DNA from: an uncultured Brevibacterium sp.
Lineage (GTDB): Bacteria; Actinomycetota; Actinomycetes; Actinomycetales; Brevibacteriaceae
DNA length: 15,903 nucleotides
Direction: 5' to 3'
NCBI GenBank assembly: GCA_902489215.1
Contig: CABTZE010000032.1
Span: 1 to 15,903 of the forward strand
Shown here: positions 7,182 to 13,894 of the stretch, one piece after another
Numbering within the stretch: position 1 is the first letter of the stretch
Layout: each line of letters begins with the position of its first letter
Program-made: the position numbers and the translations under genes
Notes under the pieces: generated by a model
Told to the model about the DNA's origin: nothing
The model's input: only the letters and a program-made list of their open reading frames with translations
The model's database searches: none

Positions 7182-8228
7182 TCAGTCGAACTTGAACTCT
7201 GCCTTGCGCACGTGGAAGCTGCCGCCCGGCCCCTTGCAGCGAACACCGTCTTTCTGCGATGAGCACTCAAAGCCGTGGGCCTTGATCGTCTTGCCGTAGC
7301 CCAGTTCCTCCGGGCTTGGGCCTCCGCCCACGTTCTTGCATGAAAAGCCGGAAGCCTTCTTGGTCACTTCCGCGACACTTCCCCACTCGACGTCGTCAGA
7401 GCAGTTCTCCGGTTTTTCACCGGGCGAATAGTCGAAGCTGTAGACGGTGCAGCGGGCGCGGTCCTTGTAGATGACACACGAAATATTGCCCGATGGCGTG
7501 ATGAACGCCTTCGCGTCCGAAGCGTCAAAGGCCGGCGTGCTTTCGGCCGGTTCGCTCGCTTCGGGTTTCGCTTCAGACGACGCGCCGCCAACCTCCGGAG
7601 GTGCGGTTGTTTCGACATGGTCGTCAGATGACCGCATATCAAAGAAGATGTACAGGCCCCCGCCGACGAGGAACAGCACCAACACGGTGGTGAAGGTGAT
7701 AGCGGCCCACGGAAGATTCGACTTCTTTTCAGCCGCGTCTTGCTGCTGAGCATCGTGGTGAGGCGCCGGCGACGGCGCGGCTGCCGCATAGCCGGCTGCC
7801 GCGTGTCCTGTGTACCCCGCCTGCGGACGAAACTGCTGGTTTGCCTGAGGGGCGCCGTGGTGCGCCTGCGGTGCACCGACAGTCGGGGCCGTCGGGGGCA
7901 CGGGAGGGGGCGGAAAAGCGTCAGCGTCCGACTGCGCGCGGATGGCGGGCCGCTGTGACGGAGCCGGTGGTGCTGAGGGCGCGGGCGCGCCGGATCGAGG
8001 CGGTGCTGCCGGCGGAGGAGGCGGAGTGAACCGCTCTCCCTCAGAAGAGCGCTGCCGACCCATTTCGCTGATTTCCTCGAGGCTCATCTGACGAGTCGAA
8101 TCTCCGTCGCCTTCACTGTCGAAGATCTCTCGGTGCAGGCTCCCGGACCCAGCGCCGTTATCGGAGGAAAAGCCTGGGCTGCCGTTGCGCGGTGTGCCGT
8201 TGGAACCGGCGTCGGACGGTTTGCTCAT
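7182..8228 (-). CDS. Proline-rich single-pass membrane protein with six-cysteine extracytoplasmic domain (DUF6636-like)
   Basis: Function unknown. The 348-aa protein has three parts. Residues 1-170 are hydrophilic and low in complexity, rich in Pro, Ala, Ser and Gln, with a PPPPPAAPP run near 69-77. A membrane helix follows at about 174-196 (WAAITFTTVLVLFLVGGGLYIFF), preceded by Lys168/Lys169. The outer part has an acidic Ser/Glu-rich linker and then, from 242, a compact domain with Cys 251, 260, 276, 297, 322 and 331. The 'TPSGNISC...C...C...W...GFSC...LGYG...FECSS..GVRC' order resembles DUF6636 proteins of actinobacteria, and three disulfides are likely. The start is set at ATG 8228 rather than the upstream GTG because a -10-like TAGACT lies 7 nt before it, which suggests a leaderless message. 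It diverges from a cell-wall L,D-transpeptidase, so an envelope role is plausible. Confidence 0.8.
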   Translation of the reverse strand: MSKPSDAGSNGTPRNGSPGFSSDNGAGSGSLHREIFDSEGDGDSTRQMSLEEISEMGRQRSSEGERFTPPPPPAAPPRSGAPAPSAPPAPSQRPAIRAQSDADAFPPPPVPPTAPTVGAPQAHHGAPQANQQFRPQAGYTGHAAAGYAAAAPSPAPHHDAQQQDAAEKKSNLPWAAITFTTVLVLFLVGGGLYIFFDMRSSDDHVETTAPPEVGGASSEAKPEASEPAESTPAFDASDAKAFITPSGNISCVIYKDRARCTVYSFDYSPGEKPENCSDDVEWGSVAEVTKKASGFSCKNVGGGPSPEELGYGKTIKAHGFECSSQKDGVRCKGPGGSFHVRKAEFKFD

Positions 8229-8235
8229 GCGGTGC

Positions 8236-8241
8236 AGTCTA
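8236..8241 (-). promoter_or_regulatory. Candidate -10 element, leaderless promoter of the six-cysteine membrane protein gene
   Basis: TAGACT on the minus strand is followed by exactly 7 nt (GCACCGC) and then the ATG. With usual -10 to start spacing, the RNA would begin at the A of ATG. No Shine-Dalgarno sequence precedes this ATG, which agrees. No convincing -35 is seen. Confidence 0.5.
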
Positions 8242-8313
8242 ACCGACACGACCGAACACCAGGCTTCTGGCGCAACCGCACCCCTGCCGCAGACACGCCC
8301 GGTCCACCGTCTG

Positions 8314-8330
8314 TCTCATTCGGAATGAGA
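8314..8330. promoter_or_regulatory. Palindromic operator candidate upstream of the L,D-transpeptidase gene
   Basis: TCTCATT-CGG-AATGAGA is an inverted repeat with perfect 7-bp arms and a 3-bp centre. Its right arm overlaps the putative -10 (8329-8334), and it ends 11 bp before the ATG. A dimeric regulator bound here would block polymerase. Which regulator is unknown. Confidence 0.5.
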
Positions 8331-8334
8331 TACT
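8329..8334 (+). promoter_or_regulatory. Candidate -10 element, leaderless promoter of the L,D-transpeptidase gene
   Basis: GATACT (5 of 6 with TATACT-like -10 sequences) is followed by 7 nt (GGCACAC) and the ATG at 8342. No ribosome site is present, so the transcript is probably leaderless. The -35 is unclear. Confidence 0.45.
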
Positions 8335-8341
8335 GGCACAC

Positions 8342-9145
8342 ATGGACAACGCGCGATCGAACCCATCATCCGCGAAGCCGTGGTGGATCCTCCCGGCAGC
8401 CGGCGTTCTTGCCGGTGCGCTGGCACTGGCTGTGGCAGCCGCCAACCAGTCGACCCCCGCAATCGCCGAAGGTGATCAGCTCACAGCTCCCACCCTGCGC
8501 ACACCCGGTGATTTTTCCGCCCCCGTTCTGCACATCCGCGGCGACAGCAGCGAAGTCCACACCTCGCTCCCCCAGCTGGGCCCCAAGACAGCCGCCCAGA
8601 TCCCCAGCGACACCCAACAGGTGATCGTGTCCTCAAGTTCGAAGAACAAAGACACCTCCGTGACAACGACCCTGTATGAGCACACCGACGGCGGTTGGCA
8701 GCAGAAGCTGTCCTTCACCGGACACAACGGCGAAGCCGGGTGGAAGGAAAAGCGCAAAGAAGGCGACATGTCGACACCGGCCGGAGTTTTCACTCTCAGC
8801 GACGCCGGCGGCTATCTGCCCGACCCCGGCACGAAAATGCCCTACACGCAGGACAAGGGTCTGCGCGGCAGCGCACAAGCCGTCTACGGGGATGACTACA
8901 CGCAGGTCTACGACTACGTGCTCGCAATCGACTACAACCGCAAAACGGGAGTTCCTCCCACCGACCGCACCCGCCCGCAGGGCAAAGCCCCCGGTGGCGG
9001 CATCTGGCTGCACGTCGACCACGGCAACAGCACCCACGGCTGCGTGACCGTCGACCGCAAAGACATGGGAAGCATCCTCAAGGAGCTCGACCCCGCCAAG
9101 AAGCCCATGATCGCCATGGGCAGCGCTGACTTCCTCGCACGCTGA
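8342..9145 (+). CDS. Exported L,D-transpeptidase (YkuD-type catalytic domain)
   Basis: Likely a cell-wall enzyme that forms 3-3 peptidoglycan cross-links or attaches other groups to wall peptides. The 267-aa protein starts with a short charged segment, then a hydrophobic stretch at ~14-34 (WWILPAAGVLAGALALAVAAA): a signal peptide, or a membrane anchor. From about 145 the catalytic domain is visible: STPAGVF near 144-150, then GGGIWLHVDHGNSTHGCVTV at 218-237 with His224, His232 and the nucleophile Cys234. The motif reads HGCVTV where classical YkuD domains have HGC-hydrophobic-N/R; a similar C-V-[ST]-V form occurs in secreted streptomycete relatives. It lacks an obvious LysM or other wall-binding domain. 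The 10-nt gap to the downstream reductase gene suggests one operon. Substrate is not known. Confidence 0.82.
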   Translation: MDNARSNPSSAKPWWILPAAGVLAGALALAVAAANQSTPAIAEGDQLTAPTLRTPGDFSAPVLHIRGDSSEVHTSLPQLGPKTAAQIPSDTQQVIVSSSSKNKDTSVTTTLYEHTDGGWQQKLSFTGHNGEAGWKEKRKEGDMSTPAGVFTLSDAGGYLPDPGTKMPYTQDKGLRGSAQAVYGDDYTQVYDYVLAIDYNRKTGVPPTDRTRPQGKAPGGGIWLHVDHGNSTHGCVTVDRKDMGSILKELDPAKKPMIAMGSADFLAR

Positions 9146-9155
9146 GAGTCTGTCC

Positions 9156-9926
9156 GTGGCCGCGTCCCAGCACCTGCAGCAGATCTTCCCCTCGCATATC
9201 GACCTCGCGCCCGACCCACAGGAAGAGGTCCTGACCGCGCTGTACGATTCGACCTCAATTCCATCGGATCGCCCCCGCGTGCAGTCGAACATGGTGCAGA
9301 GTCTCGACGGCAAGATCGCAGGTTCCGACGGACTGTCAGGAACCATTTCCAGTCCCGCGGACAAACGCATCTTTGCTGTTCTGCGCGCCCTGGCAGATGT
9401 CGTCATTGTCGGTGCGTCCACTGTTCGCGAAGAGGGCTACACGCGTCTGCCGGCCCGCCAGCGCTTTGCGCAGTCCCGGCAGGCCCGCGGACAGGAGCCG
9501 GCTCCTGTGCTGGCAATCATCACCGGCTCAGGGAACCTCGACGTCGAACACCTGACCTCCGAAGGCAGCGGCCGCATCATCGTCTTCACAACAGCCGAAG
9601 ACGACCAGGTTCTGCAGCGCCTGCGCAGCAGTCTCGACGAAGTCATCCGCGTTGACACCGCTGACCCGCACACCGTGCTGAAGGCGCTGGCCCAGCGCGG
9701 ATTCAAGCGCGCACTGTGTGAAGGCGGTCCGTCCCTGCTGGGCACATGGGCAGCCGCTGGTGCCATTGACGAAATGTGCGTGACCACCAGTCCGCTGCTG
9801 GTCGGCGGCGATGGACCGGGAATCCTCGGTCACGTCGAACTCGACGGCCCTGCCGGCCTGCGTCTGCTGTCAGCCGTCGAAGGCGACAGCACCCTCATGC
9901 TGCGTCTGGGTTTCCAGACCGCGTAG
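9156..9926 (+). CDS. RibD C-terminal-type (pyrimidine/dihydrofolate reductase-like) oxidoreductase
   Basis: Probably an NADPH-dependent reductase of the RibD-C/DHFR-like fold. In riboflavin synthesis this domain reduces the ribose of the pyrimidine intermediate, but the N-terminal deaminase of full RibD is absent, so its substrate is uncertain. In the 256-aa protein I see RVQSNMVQSLDGKIAG (41-56), SSPADKRIFAVLRALADVVIVGASTVREEGY (65-95) and the cofactor-side CEGGPSLLG (188-196), the usual order for actinobacterial 'pyrimidine reductase family' proteins. The start is GTG 9156 with a weak GAGAG site inside the preceding stop region, so translation is likely coupled to the L,D-transpeptidase gene. 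The last 57 bp overlap the convergent hydrolase gene. No other riboflavin genes are nearby. Confidence 0.85.
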   Translation: MAASQHLQQIFPSHIDLAPDPQEEVLTALYDSTSIPSDRPRVQSNMVQSLDGKIAGSDGLSGTISSPADKRIFAVLRALADVVIVGASTVREEGYTRLPARQRFAQSRQARGQEPAPVLAIITGSGNLDVEHLTSEGSGRIIVFTTAEDDQVLQRLRSSLDEVIRVDTADPHTVLKALAQRGFKRALCEGGPSLLGTWAAAGAIDEMCVTTSPLLVGGDGPGILGHVELDGPAGLRLLSAVEGDSTLMLRLGFQTA

Positions 9927-11099
9927 GAACCGCGCGACGTCGTCTTCCCACGCGATTCGATCCACGTTCCACTCCTTCGTGTGCCGGGCCTTTGTGTACC
10001 GCGGCATTGTCACCAGGTCGCGGCGGAAGCCAGCCAGCGCACGCGACGGCCCCACCGGCACAAATTCGTCGTCTTCGGAGTGGATGAGCAGCGTGGGGAC
10101 TGTCAGATCAGCCGCACGCTTGACCCAGTCCATGCGGTCGAGGTCCAGCGGTGTTTCCAGCCCGGTGAGTCTGCGCGCCCACGGCTGAGTGATCATCTGC
10201 AGTGTGAGCCTGGCAATCGGGGTCGGCAGCAGATTGAGCCGGGCTTGGTGATCCAGAACGTCGTACCAGTCGACCACGGGGCCATCGAGCACCATGGCGG
10301 CGATGCTGTCGGCGTGACGGCCACGGGATGCGGTCTGGAACGCAATCGCCGCGCCCATCGACCATCCGAACAGCACGATCCTGCGCGCCCCGTTGGCCAG
10401 GGCGAAGTCAATTGCCCGGTCAACGTCGAGCCATTCGGTGTCGCCCAGGCCGTAGGTCTGATGGCGCTCAGCTTCCGGGTCATTGCGATAGGACATCGCG
10501 ATTGACGGGATTCCCACCCGGTCGAGAACGGCAGCCGCACGCAGTGTTTCCCGGCGAGTTCCACCTCGGCCGTGGATCAGAATGGCCCACGTGTCCGACG
10601 GCTGTGCTGCGGTGGTCGGCAGGAACCACGACGGCAGGGCCCCAACGTCAGAGCTGATGACGATGTCTTCGCACGGAAGGTCGAGGTGTTCTGGACCCAT
10701 GTGGACGGTTCCCGTCCACCGGCCCACGGAAGCGTGGCGGATGTCCCCGCGCAGCACCGTGTCGACCTGCCGACTGACGGTTGCGGACACGGGGTCGTAT
10801 TCGACGAGATCGCCGATGCGGGCAAAGCCCTCATCGGCTCCGTTGCCGAAGTACAGGCCGTAGGTGCCGGGAACCAGAGTGTCCGGTGTTGCCTCCAGGT
10901 GGATGATCATGTCGTCGTCGAAACCTTCGACATGCAGGATTCGCACATCGTTTTTGGCTTTGCCGGGTGTGACGACTTTCCGCGCGAAGTAGACGGCGAG
11001 TCCGGATGAGGCAATCGAGACAAGAGCACCGATCCCGATGCCGATGCCAAGCCCCGCTGCCAGAGCTCGCGCTGTCTTGGACTGGATAGGCTGTGCCAC
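9870..11099 (-). CDS. Membrane-anchored alpha/beta hydrolase
   Basis: A serine hydrolase of unknown substrate. The 409-aa protein has an N-terminal hydrophobic segment at ~14-38 (ALAAGLGIGIGIGALVSIASSGLAVYF), so the enzyme is probably tethered to the membrane with most of it outside. Residues ~45-165 form a domain I do not recognise. The hydrolase fold follows: oxyanion-side ILIHGRGG (173-180), nucleophile elbow GWSMG (245-249, Ser247), the acid in LLIHSEDDEFVP (Asp343 or Asp344) and His373 in KARHTKEW. The start is GTG at 11097-11099, chosen over an upstream ORF opening because AGGAGG (11107-11112) lies 7 nt before it. The C-terminal 19 codons overlap the convergent reductase gene. The layout resembles proteins annotated only as 'alpha/beta hydrolase' or prolyl-oligopeptidase-like. 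Confidence 0.85.
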   Translation of the reverse strand: MAQPIQSKTARALAAGLGIGIGIGALVSIASSGLAVYFARKVVTPGKAKNDVRILHVEGFDDDMIIHLEATPDTLVPGTYGLYFGNGADEGFARIGDLVEYDPVSATVSRQVDTVLRGDIRHASVGRWTGTVHMGPEHLDLPCEDIVISSDVGALPSWFLPTTAAQPSDTWAILIHGRGGTRRETLRAAAVLDRVGIPSIAMSYRNDPEAERHQTYGLGDTEWLDVDRAIDFALANGARRIVLFGWSMGAAIAFQTASRGRHADSIAAMVLDGPVVDWYDVLDHQARLNLLPTPIARLTLQMITQPWARRLTGLETPLDLDRMDWVKRAADLTVPTLLIHSEDDEFVPVGPSRALAGFRRDLVTMPRYTKARHTKEWNVDRIAWEDDVARFLRGLETQTQHEGAVAFDG

Positions 11100-11119
11100 C
11101 TGGTTACCTCCTGCAGGAC

Positions 11120-11125
11120 AGTCTA
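11120..11125 (-). promoter_or_regulatory. Candidate -10 element of the hydrolase gene
   Basis: TAGACT on the minus strand lies 7 nt before AGGAGG. The transcript would begin at or near the Shine-Dalgarno itself, giving a leader of only about 13 nt. The same hexamer is found before the six-cysteine membrane protein gene. Confidence 0.35.
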
Positions 11126-11227
11126 GAGTCGGCCCAGCCCGGTGTGCCAACGTGACAGGAATTCTTGACGGTGGACACATGTTTTCCGCAGTGAGTCATC
11201 ACAGGCACACAAAGAACAGGAGCTGAC

Positions 11228-11629
11228 ATGGCTGATCCGGCAAACAGGACAGAACAGGAATGGCGGGAGATCCTCTCCCCGGAAGAGTTTGCCGTGCTCC
11301 GACAGGGAGCGACGGAACGGCCGTTCACCGGCAAATACGACGGGGTGTTCCGTACCGGCCGCTACCTGTGTCGGGCGTGCGGGGCGGAGCTGTTCACCTC
11401 GGAAACGAAGTTTGATGCCCACTGCGGCTGGCCCGCGTTCTATGCACCGCTGGCCGAAGACCGCGTGCGCTACATCCGCGATGAGTCGATGGGCATGGTC
11501 CGCACCGAGGTGCGCTGTGCTGCCTGCGACGGTCACCTTGGCCACGTCTTCTACGGTGAGGGCTTCCCCACTCCGACCGATGCGCGGTACTGCATCAACT
11601 CCATCAGCTTGGAACTCGTAGAGGACTGA
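11228..11629 (+). CDS. msrB: Peptide-methionine (R)-S-oxide reductase MsrB
   Basis: Repairs oxidised proteins by reducing methionine-R-sulfoxide, with electrons from thioredoxin. At 133 aa this is a stand-alone cytoplasmic MsrB with no MsrA fusion and no signal peptide. Visible: the zinc site Cys48/Cys51 (CRAC) and Cys97/Cys100 (CAAC), HCGWPAF with Cys66 as the probable recycling cysteine, DGHLGHVF at 101-108, and RYCINSISL with the catalytic Cys122. The ATG has AGGAG 5 nt upstream (11218-11222). A TTGACG -35-like hexamer lies at 11165-11170, but I see no matching -10. It diverges from the hydrolase gene and ends at a strong shared terminator. Confidence 0.97.
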   Translation: MADPANRTEQEWREILSPEEFAVLRQGATERPFTGKYDGVFRTGRYLCRACGAELFTSETKFDAHCGWPAFYAPLAEDRVRYIRDESMGMVRTEVRCAACDGHLGHVFYGEGFPTPTDARYCINSISLELVED

Positions 11630-11688
11630 CGAGGCGGAGCTCACCTGTTTCTGTCTGGCTTCCGGTGCTGCGCGTGGGCTGGTATGCG

Positions 11689-11733
11689 TGAATGACTGTG
11701 GCCGCCGGGTATTCCGGCGGCCACAGTCATTCA
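11689..11733. terminator. Bidirectional terminator between msrB and the heme operon
   Basis: A perfect 20-bp inverted repeat (11689-11708 with 11714-11733) has a 5-nt GTATT loop. It is AT-richer at the base and GC-rich at the tip (GGCCGCCGG). It lies between the convergent stops of msrB (11629) and chdC (11766). No clear T run follows. The loop, like the GGTAT loop of the other convergent terminator, is five bases containing GTAT. Confidence 0.9.
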
Positions 11734-11765
11734 GTCAGCGCTTGGCGCTGTTTGGGGTCAGCGGA

Positions 11766-12476
11766 TCAGCGCCAGTCGGCAATGATGTCTGCCAGTTCGC
11801 GGCGCGGTCCCGTGTAGAACGGGATCTCTTCGCGCACGTGCAGGCGAGCCTCGGTGGCGCGCAGGTCGCGCATCATGTCGACCAGGCGGTGCAGCTGGTC
11901 GGCTTCGAAGCCCAGCAGGAATTCGTAGTCGCCCAGAGCGAACGACGACACGGTGTGTGCCTTGATGTCCTTGTAGCCCGCAGCGGCCATGCCGTGGTCG
12001 CGCAGCATCTTCGAACGGTCTTCGGCATTGAGGATGTACCAGTCGTAGCTGCGCACGAACGGGTACACGCACAGGTAGTCCAGGGGTGTTTCGTCCGTCA
12101 TGAACGCCGGGATGTGACGGCGGTTGAACTCTGCGGGGCGGTGCAGGCCGACAACCGACCACACGGGTTCAAGAATCGCGCCGAGTGTCGAGCGGCGAAC
12201 AATCGAGTACGCCTTCTGGAGGGTTTCGACCTTCGGTGCGATCCACCAGAACATGATGTCCGCGTCAGCGCGCAGTGCAGAAACGTCGTAGGTGCCGCGA
12301 ACGGTCAGCCCTTCTGCCTTGAGTGCGTCCAGCTGATCAAGGACCTCGGCGGCCAGCTGCTGGCGGTCACCCTCGGGGAGGTCACCGCTGGCGGCGAAGA
12401 CGGAATAGCCCACGTAGCGGATTTCCTCGTTGGCCTGGTCAATCTGTTCCTGTGAGGGTTCTTGGTATTCGCGCAT
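11766..12476 (-). CDS. hemQ: Coproheme decarboxylase (ChdC/HemQ, chlorite dismutase-like)
   Basis: Last step of the coproporphyrin-dependent heme pathway: removes two carboxyl groups from coproheme III, using hydrogen peroxide, to give heme b. The 236-aa protein matches actinobacterial ChdC. The key blocks are 'VYPFVRSYDWYIL' with Tyr138, the expected catalytic tyrosine, and 'MLRDHG' with His161, the expected proximal heme ligand; their 23-residue spacing fits the family. Further signature stretches are TVSSFALGDYEFLLGFEAD and RATEARLHVREEIPFYTGPR. The start is ATG 12474-12476, preceded by AAAGG in the end of cgoX; the cgoX TGA ends 2 nt before. A longer in-frame version only reads through cgoX. 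Older databases may call it chlorite dismutase, but chlorite detoxification is not expected here. Confidence 0.96.
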   Translation of the reverse strand: MREYQEPSQEQIDQANEEIRYVGYSVFAASGDLPEGDRQQLAAEVLDQLDALKAEGLTVRGTYDVSALRADADIMFWWIAPKVETLQKAYSIVRRSTLGAILEPVWSVVGLHRPAEFNRRHIPAFMTDETPLDYLCVYPFVRSYDWYILNAEDRSKMLRDHGMAAAGYKDIKAHTVSSFALGDYEFLLGFEADQLHRLVDMMRDLRATEARLHVREEIPFYTGPRRELADIIADWR

Positions 12477-12478
12477 TA

Positions 12479-13894
12479 TCAGCCTTTCTCGCTCATGCGA
12501 TGGATTTCGTTCTGCGCTCGGGATATGCACGCCGGCAGTCCTACGCCTTCGTACACGTTTCCGACCAGCGCCAGGGCAGGGATCTCAGATACCGCACGGT
12601 CGATGTCCGCCACGCGGTCAAAGTGTCCCGGGGTGAATTGCGGCAGGCTGTCGAGCCACCGCTGGACTTCGAGGTGCACAGCGGTGTCGTTCCTGCCGGT
12701 GATGTCGAGCCAGTCCGCCCACGCGCGGCTGGCAAGTTCGGTATCGTCCAGCTGCTCCCATACATCGGGAGCGTCGCCGAATCGGCCCACGCTCATGCGC
12801 ACAACTGCGCGGCCGGAAGGCAGGACCTCGTCAAGCCACGGCCATTTGTTTGAGGCGTAGGTGGAGGCCTTGATGAAGCGGTCCTCGGTGGGAGGGATGA
12901 GGAATCCGCTGCCGCTTAAGGGCTCAGCCAGGTCAATGACCGCCGTGATGACGGCCGAACTGGCATAGGGAACTTCTGCCAGCAGCTGCGCTGCCCGGGG
13001 TGCCTCGCCGCGCAGAATCTCAGCTGCTGCGTAAGCGGGCACAGCGATGATGAGATCGTCTGCCCGCACCTGCTCGCCACCGGCGAACAGCACCTGCCAG
13101 CCGTCGCCTGTCCTCTGCGCGGAGACAGCCTGCGCACCCGTCTCGATCTGTCCGCCGCGGCTGCGCACATCGTCGGCAAGAGCCGAGATCAGAGCGCTGA
13201 TGCCACCGCGCAGAGTCATGAAGACAGGCGGTGCGGACTTCTTCTGCGTGCCGGGCACATTCGCTCCCGAGGTGGCGGTGCGGGCCGCAACCGCATCCCT
13301 GACGGTCTCGAGGACCGATGTGCCATCACGGTGGGCCTTCAGCAGCGCCGGCACGGTCGCCTGCATCGACAGGTCGCGGCAGCGGCCCGAATAGACGCCG
13401 CCGATGAGGGGGTCGAGCACCTTGTCGACAACCGCATCTCCCAGGCGGGAGGCAATGAACTCGCCGACCGACACATCGCCGGTGCCAGCGGGGGTCAGCT
13501 GTTCGGCTTCGGCCCTGGCGACCTCATCGGCGCTCAGGATTCCCTCAAGCGCACGAGGGTCTCCCGGCACACCCATGAGGGTGCCCTTGGGCATAGTCTG
13601 CATTCGCCCTCCCACGAACAGCTGCGAAGAGTGCTCACGGGACGGATAGACGGCCTCCAGGCCCAGGTCCTCAGCAAGGCCCCGGGTTTCCGGCCGCACA
13701 TAAAGGCTTGCCTCAGCACCCACGTCTGCCGATTCAACAGCCCCGCCCAGTGTCGAGGACTTCAGCAGACCGCCCAGGCGGTCAGACGCCTCGTACACCG
13801 TGACAGAGCTGCCCGACGAGTACTGCAGGTACTCATAGGCGGCGGTCAGGCCTGAGATCCCGGCCCCAATGACGACAGCACGGCGTCCGTTCAT
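12479..13894 (-). CDS. cgoX: Coproporphyrinogen III oxidase, HemY/HemG-type flavoprotein
   Basis: FAD-dependent enzyme that oxidises coproporphyrinogen III to coproporphyrin III in the actinobacterial/Firmicute heme route; commonly annotated protoporphyrinogen oxidase (hemG or hemY). The 471-aa protein has an N-terminal dinucleotide fold (VVIGAGISGLTAAYEY, GxGxxG at 10-15), 'ASDRLGGLLKSSTLGGAVESADVGAEA' typical of amine-oxidase-like flavoproteins, 'PLIGGVYSGRCRDLSMQATVP' and the C-terminal FAD motif 'LVGNVYEGVGLPACISRAQ' near 443-461. The ATG overlaps the hemE stop by 4 bp (ATGA), which indicates translational coupling. The assignment to coproporphyrinogen rather than protoporphyrinogen rests on the adjacent hemQ and on known pathway distribution, not on a residue I can point to. 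Confidence 0.94.
   Translation of the reverse strand: MNGRRAVVIGAGISGLTAAYEYLQYSSGSSVTVYEASDRLGGLLKSSTLGGAVESADVGAEASLYVRPETRGLAEDLGLEAVYPSREHSSQLFVGGRMQTMPKGTLMGVPGDPRALEGILSADEVARAEAEQLTPAGTGDVSVGEFIASRLGDAVVDKVLDPLIGGVYSGRCRDLSMQATVPALLKAHRDGTSVLETVRDAVAARTATSGANVPGTQKKSAPPVFMTLRGGISALISALADDVRSRGGQIETGAQAVSAQRTGDGWQVLFAGGEQVRADDLIIAVPAYAAAEILRGEAPRAAQLLAEVPYASSAVITAVIDLAEPLSGSGFLIPPTEDRFIKASTYASNKWPWLDEVLPSGRAVVRMSVGRFGDAPDVWEQLDDTELASRAWADWLDITGRNDTAVHLEVQRWLDSLPQFTPGHFDRVADIDRAVSEIPALALVGNVYEGVGLPACISRAQNEIHRMSEKG

Noticed and set aside
9156..9926. Full bifunctional RibD
   Set aside because: No zinc-binding cytidine deaminase domain is present; only the reductase part is encoded.
11688..12455. 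255-codon plus-strand ORF opposite hemQ
   Set aside because: Its start lies at the edge of the terminator hairpin and the rest is antisense to a clear HemQ gene.
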